From: Pseudolysinimonas_A sp049651805
GTDB taxonomy: Bacteria > Actinomycetota > Actinomycetes > Actinomycetales > Microbacteriaceae
Reading direction: 5' to 3'
NCBI RefSeq assembly: GCF_049651805.1
Contig: NZ_JBASCU010000017.1
Coordinates: 129,102-193,101, forward strand
DNA: 64,000 nucleotides
Shown: positions 7,921 to 14,885 of the stretch, piece by piece
How positions within the stretch are numbered: the stretch's first letter is position 1
Layout: every line of letters begins with the position of its first letter
Program-made: the position numbers and the translations under genes
The notes under the pieces: model-generated
Told to the model about the DNA's origin: nothing
The model's input: the letters and a program-made list of their open reading frames with translations, nothing else
Database searches by the model: none

Positions 7921-8186
7921 CGGGTCTGCTTGGACGGCCGCTTCCGGCCCGCCATGATCGCGCCGGCCACCAGCAGGAGGAGGCCGGTGGGGTATCCGGC
8001 CACGAGGTCGAGCCACCCGGGGGGTTGCCCGGGTCCGAAGGCTTCGAGATGGGCCAGCCAGTGGGTAGCTGCGACGAGGGCTCCGGCGATCATGAGCAGC
8101 TGGCCGATGCGCACGAGTCGGCGATGAAGCCTCCAACTGCGTTCGAACTCGTTCGGGGTGCTTTCAGCGACTTTCTTGGCAACCAC
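7917..8186 (-). CDS. small two-helix membrane protein
   Basis: An 89-residue protein with a charged N-terminus (EFERSWRLHRRLVRIGQ) and two hydrophobic helices (about residues 28-46 and 60-80), ending in a basic tail. It lies between ccsB (36 nt gap) and the DUF3105 gene (ATGA overlap), so it is very probably translated with the cytochrome c maturation proteins. The family is not recognised; a structural subunit of a membrane complex is one option. Confidence 0.6.
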   Translation of the reverse strand: MVAKKVAESTPNEFERSWRLHRRLVRIGQLLMIAGALVAATHWLAHLEAFGPGQPPGWLDLVAGYPTGLLLLVAGAIMAGRKRPSKQTR

Positions 8187-8222
8187 TGGGGTTTCCCTTT
8201 CTTCGGTTGGCGGATGGGGGCG

Positions 8223-9167
8223 TCACAGGCCTGAGTAGGAGTGCAGGCCCGTGAAGAAGACGTTGACAACTCCGAAATTGAACAACACCGCAGCGAAGCC
8301 GATGATGGACAGCCAGGCGGCGCGGTTGCCCTCCCATCCGCGGGTAGCTTTCGCGTGGACGTAGGCGGCGTAAACGACCCAGATGACGAAGGTCCATACC
8401 TCCTTGACGTCCCAGCCCCAGTAGCGTCCCCAGGCTCGTCCCGCCCAGATCGCGCCCGCCATCAGGGTGAACGTCCAGAGCGCGAACCCGATGATCGTCA
8501 GCCGGTAGGCGAGGCGGTCCAGATAGTCCGCCGCGGGGATCGCGTCCAGCAGCCTCGCGGTGCGAACGGCGGGGACGCTTCGCTTCTCATGACGGGCTTT
8601 GACGAGCTGGGTGACGCTCAGTACGGCTGCAATTCCGAAGAATGCCGTCGCCAGGAGCGCGACCAGCACGTGGATGACGAGCCACGCCGACTCCAATGCC
8701 GGCGGCAACGGGATCACGGGCACATAGAACGCCACCGTCGCGCCCCCGAGCAGGAGGATCACGAGTCCGACGACCACCGGGCCGAGGATGAGGATGCGCG
8801 CTCGGCGGGACACGACGAGGAACACCGCGACGATGAGGAGGGTGCCCGTGAGCGAGAACTCGAACATGTTGGCCCAGGGAACTCGCTCGGCCGCGACGCC
8901 GCGGACCACGGCCGCCGCAAGATGCAGAACCCAGCCGAGTGCGGTGAGGGCGTAGCCGACTCTCGCCGAGCGACTGTCAGGCGCGGCCTCGGGTTGGGCT
9001 TCTTCGCCGCGCTGGCTGACGGTCGGCCCTCCGACGCTCACCAGTTGCCTGCGCGCGTTGGTGGCGTGTCCGGCGAGAGCGAAGACGTAACTGAGGAACG
9101 CGGCGACGTAGACGGCGATCGCCGAGTAGGTGAGAACGAGCGAGATCGGGTCGAGCTGAGATGTCAT
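8223..9167 (-). CDS. ccsB: cytochrome c biogenesis protein CcsB (CcsA/ResC family)
   Basis: A 314-residue polytopic protein with the heme-handling WWD-type motif WGRYWGWDVKEVWTF (residues 246-260) and histidines suited to heme ligation (H82, H166, H271, H309). In system II, CcsA/ResC and ResB form the membrane complex that exports heme and attaches it to CXXCH motifs of apocytochromes outside the cell. The length is typical. Its ATG overlaps the resB stop by 4 nt. No c-type cytochrome with CXXCH was noticed in this window, so the client must lie elsewhere or has been lost. Confidence 0.95.
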   Translation of the reverse strand: MTSQLDPISLVLTYSAIAVYVAAFLSYVFALAGHATNARRQLVSVGGPTVSQRGEEAQPEAAPDSRSARVGYALTALGWVLHLAAAVVRGVAAERVPWANMFEFSLTGTLLIVAVFLVVSRRARILILGPVVVGLVILLLGGATVAFYVPVIPLPPALESAWLVIHVLVALLATAFFGIAAVLSVTQLVKARHEKRSVPAVRTARLLDAIPAADYLDRLAYRLTIIGFALWTFTLMAGAIWAGRAWGRYWGWDVKEVWTFVIWVVYAAYVHAKATRGWEGNRAAWLSIIGFAAVLFNFGVVNVFFTGLHSYSGL

Positions 9168-10819
9168 GCGGATTCCCTTGGGGTCGTGGGGGTCAAGCGG
9201 TCGAAGACGCGTCGGGCGAGACTCTCGACGCTCGGGAGCAGTTGCGGATCGTCCCCCCGAGCGAGGCCGCCGTACTCCAGTCGGACGGAGTCGTCGAGTG
9301 GCGTCGCTCGGATCCAGATCCGTCGCCGGGGGACGAAGAGCGAAAGGGCCAAGCCGACGAGAGCTGCGATCGAAGTGAGCAGAGCCGGAACCTGCGTGGG
9401 GTCGTAGGCGATATCGAACGAGGCGAATCGAGGGATGTCCTCGAGCTCGACGGTGCCGAGACCGTCGGGCAACTCGGTCTGTGAGCCCGGCGTGAGTTCG
9501 AGAGCCGACACGCCCGAGTCGCCGCCGGCGACTTCGGTCATGCCGGAGGTATCGAGCTGGTAGACCGACTTGGGATTCCCCGCGTCTAACCCCAGGTCGC
9601 CGACGTAGACGTTGAGCGTGAGCACGGGAGAGACGAGGTCGGGGTAGCTGGAGTACGACGCGCCCGAAGAGCTGTTGGCTCGGGTCGGGTAGAAGAACCC
9701 GATCATGCCGACTTGTCGGCTGAGTCCGTCGGGAACCTTCACCACCCCGAGGCTCGTGAGGTTGGAATCCTGGGGCAGGAACGGCACCGTGTCGCTGAAG
9801 ACGACGGTTCCACCCGGATCGCGGACGGTGATCCGCGGCGCATACCCGTTCCCCAGCAGGTAGACCTCCGATCCCGCGACCGACAGCGGGCTGTTGACCT
9901 CGATCGTCGCGCTCGTGCGTGAGTCGGTGCCCTGACCAGCGATCGAGACATCCGCGATGAAGGAACGAGGAAGACCGAGAGCGTTGACGTTGTCGGTGAC
10001 ATAGCTGACCGTGAAACGGTCGAGCGTCAAAGAGAAGGGAGGAAGAGAGTCGTCGGAGACGAATCGCCCCGCGTTGAAGCTGTCGAATGCCAACCGGGAA
10101 TTAACGAAGGTCTGCCCCTCGACGAGCACGCGTTGACCGATGTATTTGAAACCACCGCCGATCGCCACGGTGACGAGCATCCCCATCAACGCGAGGTGGA
10201 AGATCAGGTTGCCGGTCTCGCGCAGGTACCCGCGTTCCGCCGCCAGGCTGACCCGCCCCTGCGCTTCGTCGACTCGGACCACGCGGTAACGCGAGGACCT
10301 GAGTACCCGTTCGGCCTCCTCGATCGCCCGCGCCACCGGAACGTCGTCGATGATCTCCTCCCGGTGCGCCGGGAGCCGGCCGAGGTTCTTCGGGGTCAGT
10401 GGTGGCGACGAGCGGATCGCTGTCAGATGGTGACGGATTCGAGGCACCAGGCAGCCGATGAGCGAGAGAAACAGCAGCAGATAGATCGCCGAGAACCACA
10501 CCGAGGAATACACGTCGAAAAGCTGGAACCAGTCGAGCACTCTGGCACCGGCCGGGTCACGGGCGAAGTGCTGGACGACCCCGTTGGGGTCGGCGCTACG
10601 TTGAGGAAACAGCGACCCAGGAATGGCTGCCAGGGCGAGCAGCAGCAACAACAACAACGCGGTACGCATCGAGGTCAGTTGCCGCCAGGCCCAGCGCGCC
10701 CAGCCCGCTGGTCCGAGCTGCGGGGCGCGCATGGCGGCTTCCGACTGGTCGATGTGGTCGGCGGGACGGTCCACCCGGACGATCCCGCTGGCGGCTCCCG
10801 CGTCCTCGGTCCGAGTCAT
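9164..10819 (-). CDS. resB: cytochrome c biogenesis protein ResB
   Basis: A 551-residue protein of the ResB/Ccs1 family: three N-terminal membrane helices, a large extracytoplasmic domain (about residues 190-470) and a last helix before a basic cytoplasmic tail. N-terminal wording such as AWRQLTSMRTALLLLLLLAL and GSLFPQR is characteristic. It partners CcsB in system II heme ligation. Coupled by ATGA overlaps to lgt upstream and ccsB downstream. Confidence 0.93.
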   Translation of the reverse strand: MTRTEDAGAASGIVRVDRPADHIDQSEAAMRAPQLGPAGWARWAWRQLTSMRTALLLLLLLALAAIPGSLFPQRSADPNGVVQHFARDPAGARVLDWFQLFDVYSSVWFSAIYLLLFLSLIGCLVPRIRHHLTAIRSSPPLTPKNLGRLPAHREEIIDDVPVARAIEEAERVLRSSRYRVVRVDEAQGRVSLAAERGYLRETGNLIFHLALMGMLVTVAIGGGFKYIGQRVLVEGQTFVNSRLAFDSFNAGRFVSDDSLPPFSLTLDRFTVSYVTDNVNALGLPRSFIADVSIAGQGTDSRTSATIEVNSPLSVAGSEVYLLGNGYAPRITVRDPGGTVVFSDTVPFLPQDSNLTSLGVVKVPDGLSRQVGMIGFFYPTRANSSSGASYSSYPDLVSPVLTLNVYVGDLGLDAGNPKSVYQLDTSGMTEVAGGDSGVSALELTPGSQTELPDGLGTVELEDIPRFASFDIAYDPTQVPALLTSIAALVGLALSLFVPRRRIWIRATPLDDSVRLEYGGLARGDDPQLLPSVESLARRVFDRLTPTTPRESA

Positions 10820-11697
10820 GAGCGTTGCCCAACGAGAGCTCTGTCGGGCTCGGGTTCACGGCGCCTCTCGCCTCGAAGCGCGTTGACAACGATGAGGATG
10901 CCGATCACCGCGGCCGCGAGTGCCGTGATCAGATTGATCTTCACTCCCGCCACCAGCAGTTCGGTCGGATCCAGGCGCAACCATTCGAACCAGGCACGAC
11001 CGATGCCGTACCACACGAGGTAGAGACCCAGGCTCAGGCCGGTGCCGGGACGGGGCCTGCGGTCGCGGAAGACGGCTCGCTCGACCAACAGGATCGTCGC
11101 GGCGCCGGCCAGATTCCAGAGAAGCTCGTAGAGGAACAGCGGGTGGAACAGAGTGTCTGCGGGCAGGCCCGCGGGGAAGGCGGGGCTGCTCGGGTCGATC
11201 TGCAGACCCCACGGAAGCGTCGTGGGCGAACCGAAGAGTTCCTGGTTGAAGTAGTTGCCGAGGCGACCGATCGCCTGTGCGATGAGCATCCCCGGGGCCA
11301 GTGCGTCGAGGAAGACCAGGAACGGGATCTTCGTCCGACGCGTGCCGATCCAGATGCCGACGAGGCCGAAGACGACGGCGCCGAAAATCGCGACTCCCCC
11401 CTCCCAGACATAGAGGACCTTGAGCAGATCGGCCCCGGGATAGAAGTAGTCGCCCGGATGGGTGACGACGTGATAGAGGCGAGCGCCGACGATTCCGAAC
11501 GGGACCGCCCACAGCGCGATGTCGATCGCCTCGCCGCCGGTGAACCCGCTGGCCCGGATGCGCCGCCCCGTCAGGAGCACCGCGAGGACGACGCCGATGA
11601 GGATGAAGATCGCGTAGAAGTGCAACCGAAGCGGGCCGAGATCGATGTAGCTGATGTCCGGACTCGGAATGGACGCGGCTGATTGCGGAAAGATCAT
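10816..11697 (-). CDS. lgt: prolipoprotein diacylglyceryl transferase
   Basis: A 293-residue, seven-helix membrane enzyme with the Lgt signature GRLGNYFNQELFG (residues 144-156, with the essential Arg at 145) and GARLYHV (R73, H76). It transfers diacylglycerol from phosphatidylglycerol to the lipobox cysteine of exported prolipoproteins. Its place between the TlpA-like lipoprotein and resB, with 4-nt overlaps on both sides, suggests a dedicated second copy serving the lipoproteins of this island (TlpA-like, DUF305, beta-propeller, multicopper oxidase). Whether the genome has another lgt cannot be seen here. Confidence 0.93.
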   Translation of the reverse strand: MIFPQSAASIPSPDISYIDLGPLRLHFYAIFILIGVVLAVLLTGRRIRASGFTGGEAIDIALWAVPFGIVGARLYHVVTHPGDYFYPGADLLKVLYVWEGGVAIFGAVVFGLVGIWIGTRRTKIPFLVFLDALAPGMLIAQAIGRLGNYFNQELFGSPTTLPWGLQIDPSSPAFPAGLPADTLFHPLFLYELLWNLAGAATILLVERAVFRDRRPRPGTGLSLGLYLVWYGIGRAWFEWLRLDPTELLVAGVKINLITALAAAVIGILIVVNALRGERRREPEPDRALVGQRS

Positions 11698-12362
11698 CCC
11701 TCTTCTCCGACCACATCTTCGATCAGCGTCTCGAGCACCGATCGATCGGGTATCTGCCCGATGATCCGGGAGGCCACGCGCCCCTCACGATCGAGGACGA
11801 TCGTCGTCGGCACGGCATTCGGAGCGATCTCACCCGCGAACGCGAGCTGAACCTCACCGCCCCGGGTGTCCAGGATCGACGGGTAGGAGATCCCGAAGGA
11901 TTCGGCGAAGGCCAGTGCCGTGGCTGCTTCGTCACGCACATCGACACCGATGAAGACGACGCCGTCCGGAAGGAACTGCTGATACAGCGACTCCAGATCG
12001 GGGGCCTCTGCGCGGCAGGGCGGGCAGGCGGCGTACCAGAAGTTGACGACGACGACCGACCCGAGCCAGTCGTCGGAGTCCGCAGTGCCGCCGGAGTCGA
12101 GCTCGCCCGAGAAGGAGATCTGGGCTCCCCGCTCGTCACGGGGGATCTCGGTGATGGTTCCGGTCCCGGTGATGTAGTCGCCTCCGGCATCGCGGAGGTC
12201 GGTGGACTCGGACGCGCACCCGGTGAGCGCCGCCACGAGGGCTACGGCTGCCAGGAGGATGAGCCCAGCCCGTGCCCGTCGACGAGAGATCGCGACAGGT
12301 AGATGGGCCTGCGTCACGAGACGACGGGGATCGGCGCCGATACGGGGGTCGGAGTAACTCAA
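11694..12362 (-). CDS. TlpA/ResA-like thioredoxin lipoprotein
   Basis: A 222-residue exported thioredoxin-like protein. A basic stretch (RRRARAG) precedes a hydrophobic segment ending in the lipobox LTGC (C49), so the mature protein should be lipid-anchored. The active site is CPPC at residues 113-116 (NFWYAACPPCRAEAP), followed by the TlpA-type VFIGVDVRDE strand and a cis-Pro in NAVPTT. It would reduce apocytochrome or copper-protein thiols using electrons from CcdA. The 28-residue N-terminus before the basic patch is long; an in-frame GTG about 15 codons in is an alternative start. First gene of the coupled cluster. Confidence 0.88.
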   Translation of the reverse strand: MSYSDPRIGADPRRLVTQAHLPVAISRRRARAGLILLAAVALVAALTGCASESTDLRDAGGDYITGTGTITEIPRDERGAQISFSGELDSGGTADSDDWLGSVVVVNFWYAACPPCRAEAPDLESLYQQFLPDGVVFIGVDVRDEAATALAFAESFGISYPSILDTRGGEVQLAFAGEIAPNAVPTTIVLDREGRVASRIIGQIPDRSVLETLIEDVVGEEG

Positions 12363-12570
12363 GATTCACTCTCTCGGACGCGAACGCCCGCGGGTCAAGG
12401 ATGAAGGATCGTCAAGCGAAGCGGTCTCCCCATGGCGAGCCCGGGGCAGCATATCCCTGTGCGCGACAGGTGCACGTCGTTCGACATCGACGAGGTTCGG
12501 CAGCGTGGCTTCCACCGATGAACGCGCCCATCGGCACCGCATGCCCTGGGTTGACCGTACGTCAAGAGAA

Positions 12571-13008
12571 TCAGGTTCGGCTGATCGAGAGCACGACGAG
12601 GGAAGGCGGCGCGGGCGGCGCAAGTGCAGCCGCCTTGGCGGCGAGATCGACAAGGATCTGATGGAGCAAACTGCGACGGGTCAGGATCAGGTCGGCGACG
12701 AGGAGTGCCACGGCAACCTGCACGACCAGCAGACACGCCACGGCGACCACCCCCAGGGTCGGCGCGCACGCCACACCGCACGGTTCGCGGCTCAGCGGGG
12801 GCGTGCCTCGATCGCGGGCCGAGGTCGTGACTTGGTCGGGCGACGGTGCCGTCTGCGCCGCCACGGCCACCTTGCTTGAACCGCTCGCGGAGTAGCCGGC
12901 CCCGTGGTTGAGGGCCAGCAGACAGACGACGAGGGCGGCAACACCGAGCACACCGAGCGCCAGCCGGCGCAGCACGCGCCGGTCAGCGTGCGTGGTCACA
13001 CTCGTCAT
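12571..13008 (-). CDS. DUF6153-like small membrane protein (copy 1)
   Basis: A 145-residue protein with an N-terminal membrane helix (about residues 15-37), an extracytoplasmic loop with a CGVAC pair (PLSREPCGVACAPT), a second helix (about 85-108) and a C-terminal tail ending in PPSLVVLSISRT. The ATG at 13008 has GGAGG five to seven bases upstream; an upstream in-frame GTG (13014) would touch that site and is less likely. A paralogue at 18040 shares the two-helix layout, a Cys pair and the same terminal residues. DUF6153-type proteins occur beside copper genes in actinobacteria; function unknown. Confidence 0.65.
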   Translation of the reverse strand: MTSVTTHADRRVLRRLALGVLGVAALVVCLLALNHGAGYSASGSSKVAVAAQTAPSPDQVTTSARDRGTPPLSREPCGVACAPTLGVVAVACLLVVQVAVALLVADLILTRRSLLHQILVDLAAKAAALAPPAPPSLVVLSISRT

Positions 13009-13187
13009 CCGCACCTCCCGGGCCTCCCGACGATCTCCGGAGCCCTGTCGATCTAAGAATCATAGTCGGGCACCCCGGTCGCCGACGCCGTCCGGGAGCT
13101 CCGGAGACCTGCGGCGATCGCGGGCGATCGCGAATCGCCGAGCGTCCAGCAATCCGATCCTGCCTCGGCGACCGAGACATCCGTCCC

Positions 13188-13204
13188 ATACCCCACTAGG
13201 GTAT
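13188..13204 (+). promoter_or_regulatory. CsoR-type operator palindrome 1
   Basis: ATACCCCACTAGGGTAT is a perfect 6-bp inverted repeat (ATACCC/GGGTAT) around a 5-nt centre, matching the TACCC-N-GGGTA core of copper-sensor CsoR operators. It lies 50 nt before the ATG of the duplicated-motif membrane protein at 13255, and in the divergent region with the DUF6153-like gene. A csoR gene with intact copper ligands is 4.4 kb downstream. Apo-CsoR would repress and Cu(I) would release it. Confidence 0.75.
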
Positions 13205-13254
13205 ACGCGAGACGCCTTCGTCGGCGGTCTCGGTCCCACGTCGGGGAGGAGAAC

Positions 13255-14730
13255 ATGTTGTCGGAGTCTGACCGTCACGTCACGGAACCGGGACTGAACG
13301 GGAGGGAGGCAGTGGCCGCGGCGATCGGTGCCGGCGCCGGCCTTCTCTCCGCCTATTGGGACGATGCCTGGCACACCACTCTGGGCCGCGACAGCGCCCT
13401 GATCCCCCCGCACCTGCTGCTGTACTCGTCCATCGTGTTCGTGGGGCTGGTGTTGGCCGTTTGGGGAATCCGGGTGCTGCGGCACGGGCGCTCGCTGCGC
13501 GCCCTCCTGAGCACCCCGGGCTTCGCACTCGCCGCAGCGGCGGCCGCGGCCACGGTCGTCGCTGCTCCCGCGGACGCCTTCTGGCATAACGCCTTCGGTC
13601 GTGACGCGGTCCTGTGGTCGCCTCCGCACCTGCTCTCGGTCATCGCCACGATCGTCCTTCTGGTGGCGTTGTTGATCGGGCTGGATGCGCGCGCCGGGCT
13701 GGCGGCCCGCGCGTCGCTCGGTGCCGCCCTTCTCGGCGCGTCTCAGATCGTGGTCATGGAGTACGACACCGATGTCCCCCAATTCGCCGAGGTGTTCTAT
13801 CTGCCGTTGCTCATCGCCACCGCGTTGGGTACGGCGTGGGTCATCACGGCGCTGACGGCGGACCGGCGTGCGCTCCCGGCTGCCGTCGCCGGCTACCTCG
13901 CGTTTCGGATGATCGTGCTGGCCGCCCTCGGGGCGGTGGGCTGGATTGCGCCGGATGCACCTCTGGCGCTGGTGGGGCTGTTCGCCCTCACCATCCCCGT
14001 CGGGCCGTGGCGGTGGATCCTGGCGGCAGCGGCGATCGGCATCCTGCACGTCGCCGCGTCGGTGACCGGCCTCAGCAGCGTGGGACTCGTCCCCGTCGCC
14101 CAGTCGCTGGTGGTCGTCGGAGCAGTTCTGGCTGCAACTGCAGTGCTCCTGGCGGTGAGGCGGCGCCGGGTCGCGGGCGCGGGTCTCGCCGGGTTGCTCC
14201 TGGTGGTGTCGCTGGTGGCCGCGCCCGAGCCGTCACCCGCCCAGGCCCACGACCCGGGACAAGGGGCTTCGTTCGGGACCGCGACGATCACGGTCTCCGG
14301 CGAGGGCGCCGGCCTCGTAGCGGTGTCCGTCACCGACCTGGAATCCGAAACAGCGGAGAGCCCGACCCCGGTCCGAGTCGTGGCACGTCGTGCCGGTGAG
14401 TCCGTTGCCGGACCGCTGTCGGCGAGCGCCGAGCGCGCGGGCAGCTTCTCAGGGTCGGTGCAGCTGCCGCAACCTGGCCTGTGGTTCGTCTACGCCCAGT
14501 TCACCGACCGGGGGCGAACGCTTGAAGTGTGGTTGCCCGTCGATCAGATGCTCGCCTCGACCACGACTGAGCGCCGCGACCTGTACCAACCGGTCGGGGG
14601 TGCGGTCGCTCCGCCGCCCGGACAGATCCTTGTCGGTGCACTCCTGCTGGGCCTGGGCGCTGCCCTACTGATCTGGGCCGGGGCGTCAGTCACCCGCAGA
14701 CGGGCGGTCGCGACGACGACTCGGCGGTGA
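13255..14730 (+). CDS. polytopic membrane protein with duplicated W-H/G-R-D/P-P-H motif and C-terminal Ig-like domain
   Basis: A 491-residue protein preceded by GGAGGAG. The N-terminal half has about nine membrane helices. Two copies of one motif are visible: W39-H40-x3-G44-R45-D46-x4-P51-P52-H53 and W110-H111-x3-G115-R116-D117-x5-P123-P124-H125, pointing to an internal duplication with paired histidines at the membrane surface. After a second export-like segment (about residues 300-330) follows a beta-rich extracytoplasmic domain with GLWFVYAQFTDRGRTLEVWLPV wording, similar to FixH/YtkA-like domains, then a final helix. A CsoR-type operator sits upstream, so a copper-related role (sensing, transfer or transport) is inferred. 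No named family is recognised. Confidence 0.7.
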   Translation: MLSESDRHVTEPGLNGREAVAAAIGAGAGLLSAYWDDAWHTTLGRDSALIPPHLLLYSSIVFVGLVLAVWGIRVLRHGRSLRALLSTPGFALAAAAAAATVVAAPADAFWHNAFGRDAVLWSPPHLLSVIATIVLLVALLIGLDARAGLAARASLGAALLGASQIVVMEYDTDVPQFAEVFYLPLLIATALGTAWVITALTADRRALPAAVAGYLAFRMIVLAALGAVGWIAPDAPLALVGLFALTIPVGPWRWILAAAAIGILHVAASVTGLSSVGLVPVAQSLVVVGAVLAATAVLLAVRRRRVAGAGLAGLLLVVSLVAAPEPSPAQAHDPGQGASFGTATITVSGEGAGLVAVSVTDLESETAESPTPVRVVARRAGESVAGPLSASAERAGSFSGSVQLPQPGLWFVYAQFTDRGRTLEVWLPVDQMLASTTTERRDLYQPVGGAVAPPPGQILVGALLLGLGAALLIWAGASVTRRRAVATTTRR

Positions 14731-14814
14731 ACTCTTCTTCGCGAGGTCTTGGTCCGCCGCGGGGCCGACATCGAATTCCCGTGCTTGACGGAATATCGCC
14801 GCCACTCCACGACT

Positions 14815-14833
14815 TATACCCCCACAGGGTATA
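14815..14833 (+). promoter_or_regulatory. CsoR-type operator palindrome 2
   Basis: TATACCCCCACAGGGTATA is a perfect 7-bp inverted repeat (TATACCC/GGGTATA) with a 5-nt centre, a stronger version of the box at 13188. It overlaps a -10-like TATAGT at 14830-14835 and lies 52 nt before the GTG of the copper ATPase. Binding of CsoR here would block the ATPase-csoR transcript, giving autoregulation. Confidence 0.82.
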
Positions 14834-14885
14834 GTCGAGGATGGGGTCTGGCGCTTCGCCGCCGACCGACAGAAGGAGTGACGCC

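Noticed and set aside
12551..12565. TTGAC-N5-GTCAA palindrome as a copper operator
   Set aside because: It lacks the TACCC/GGGTA arms of CsoR sites and has no second copy. It could be part of the promoter of the TlpA-like gene but no matching -10 was found.
12363..12570. A 95-codon minus-strand frame in front of the TlpA-like gene
   Set aside because: Low-complexity Arg/Ser/Pro composition without a ribosome site; most likely promoter or spacer DNA.
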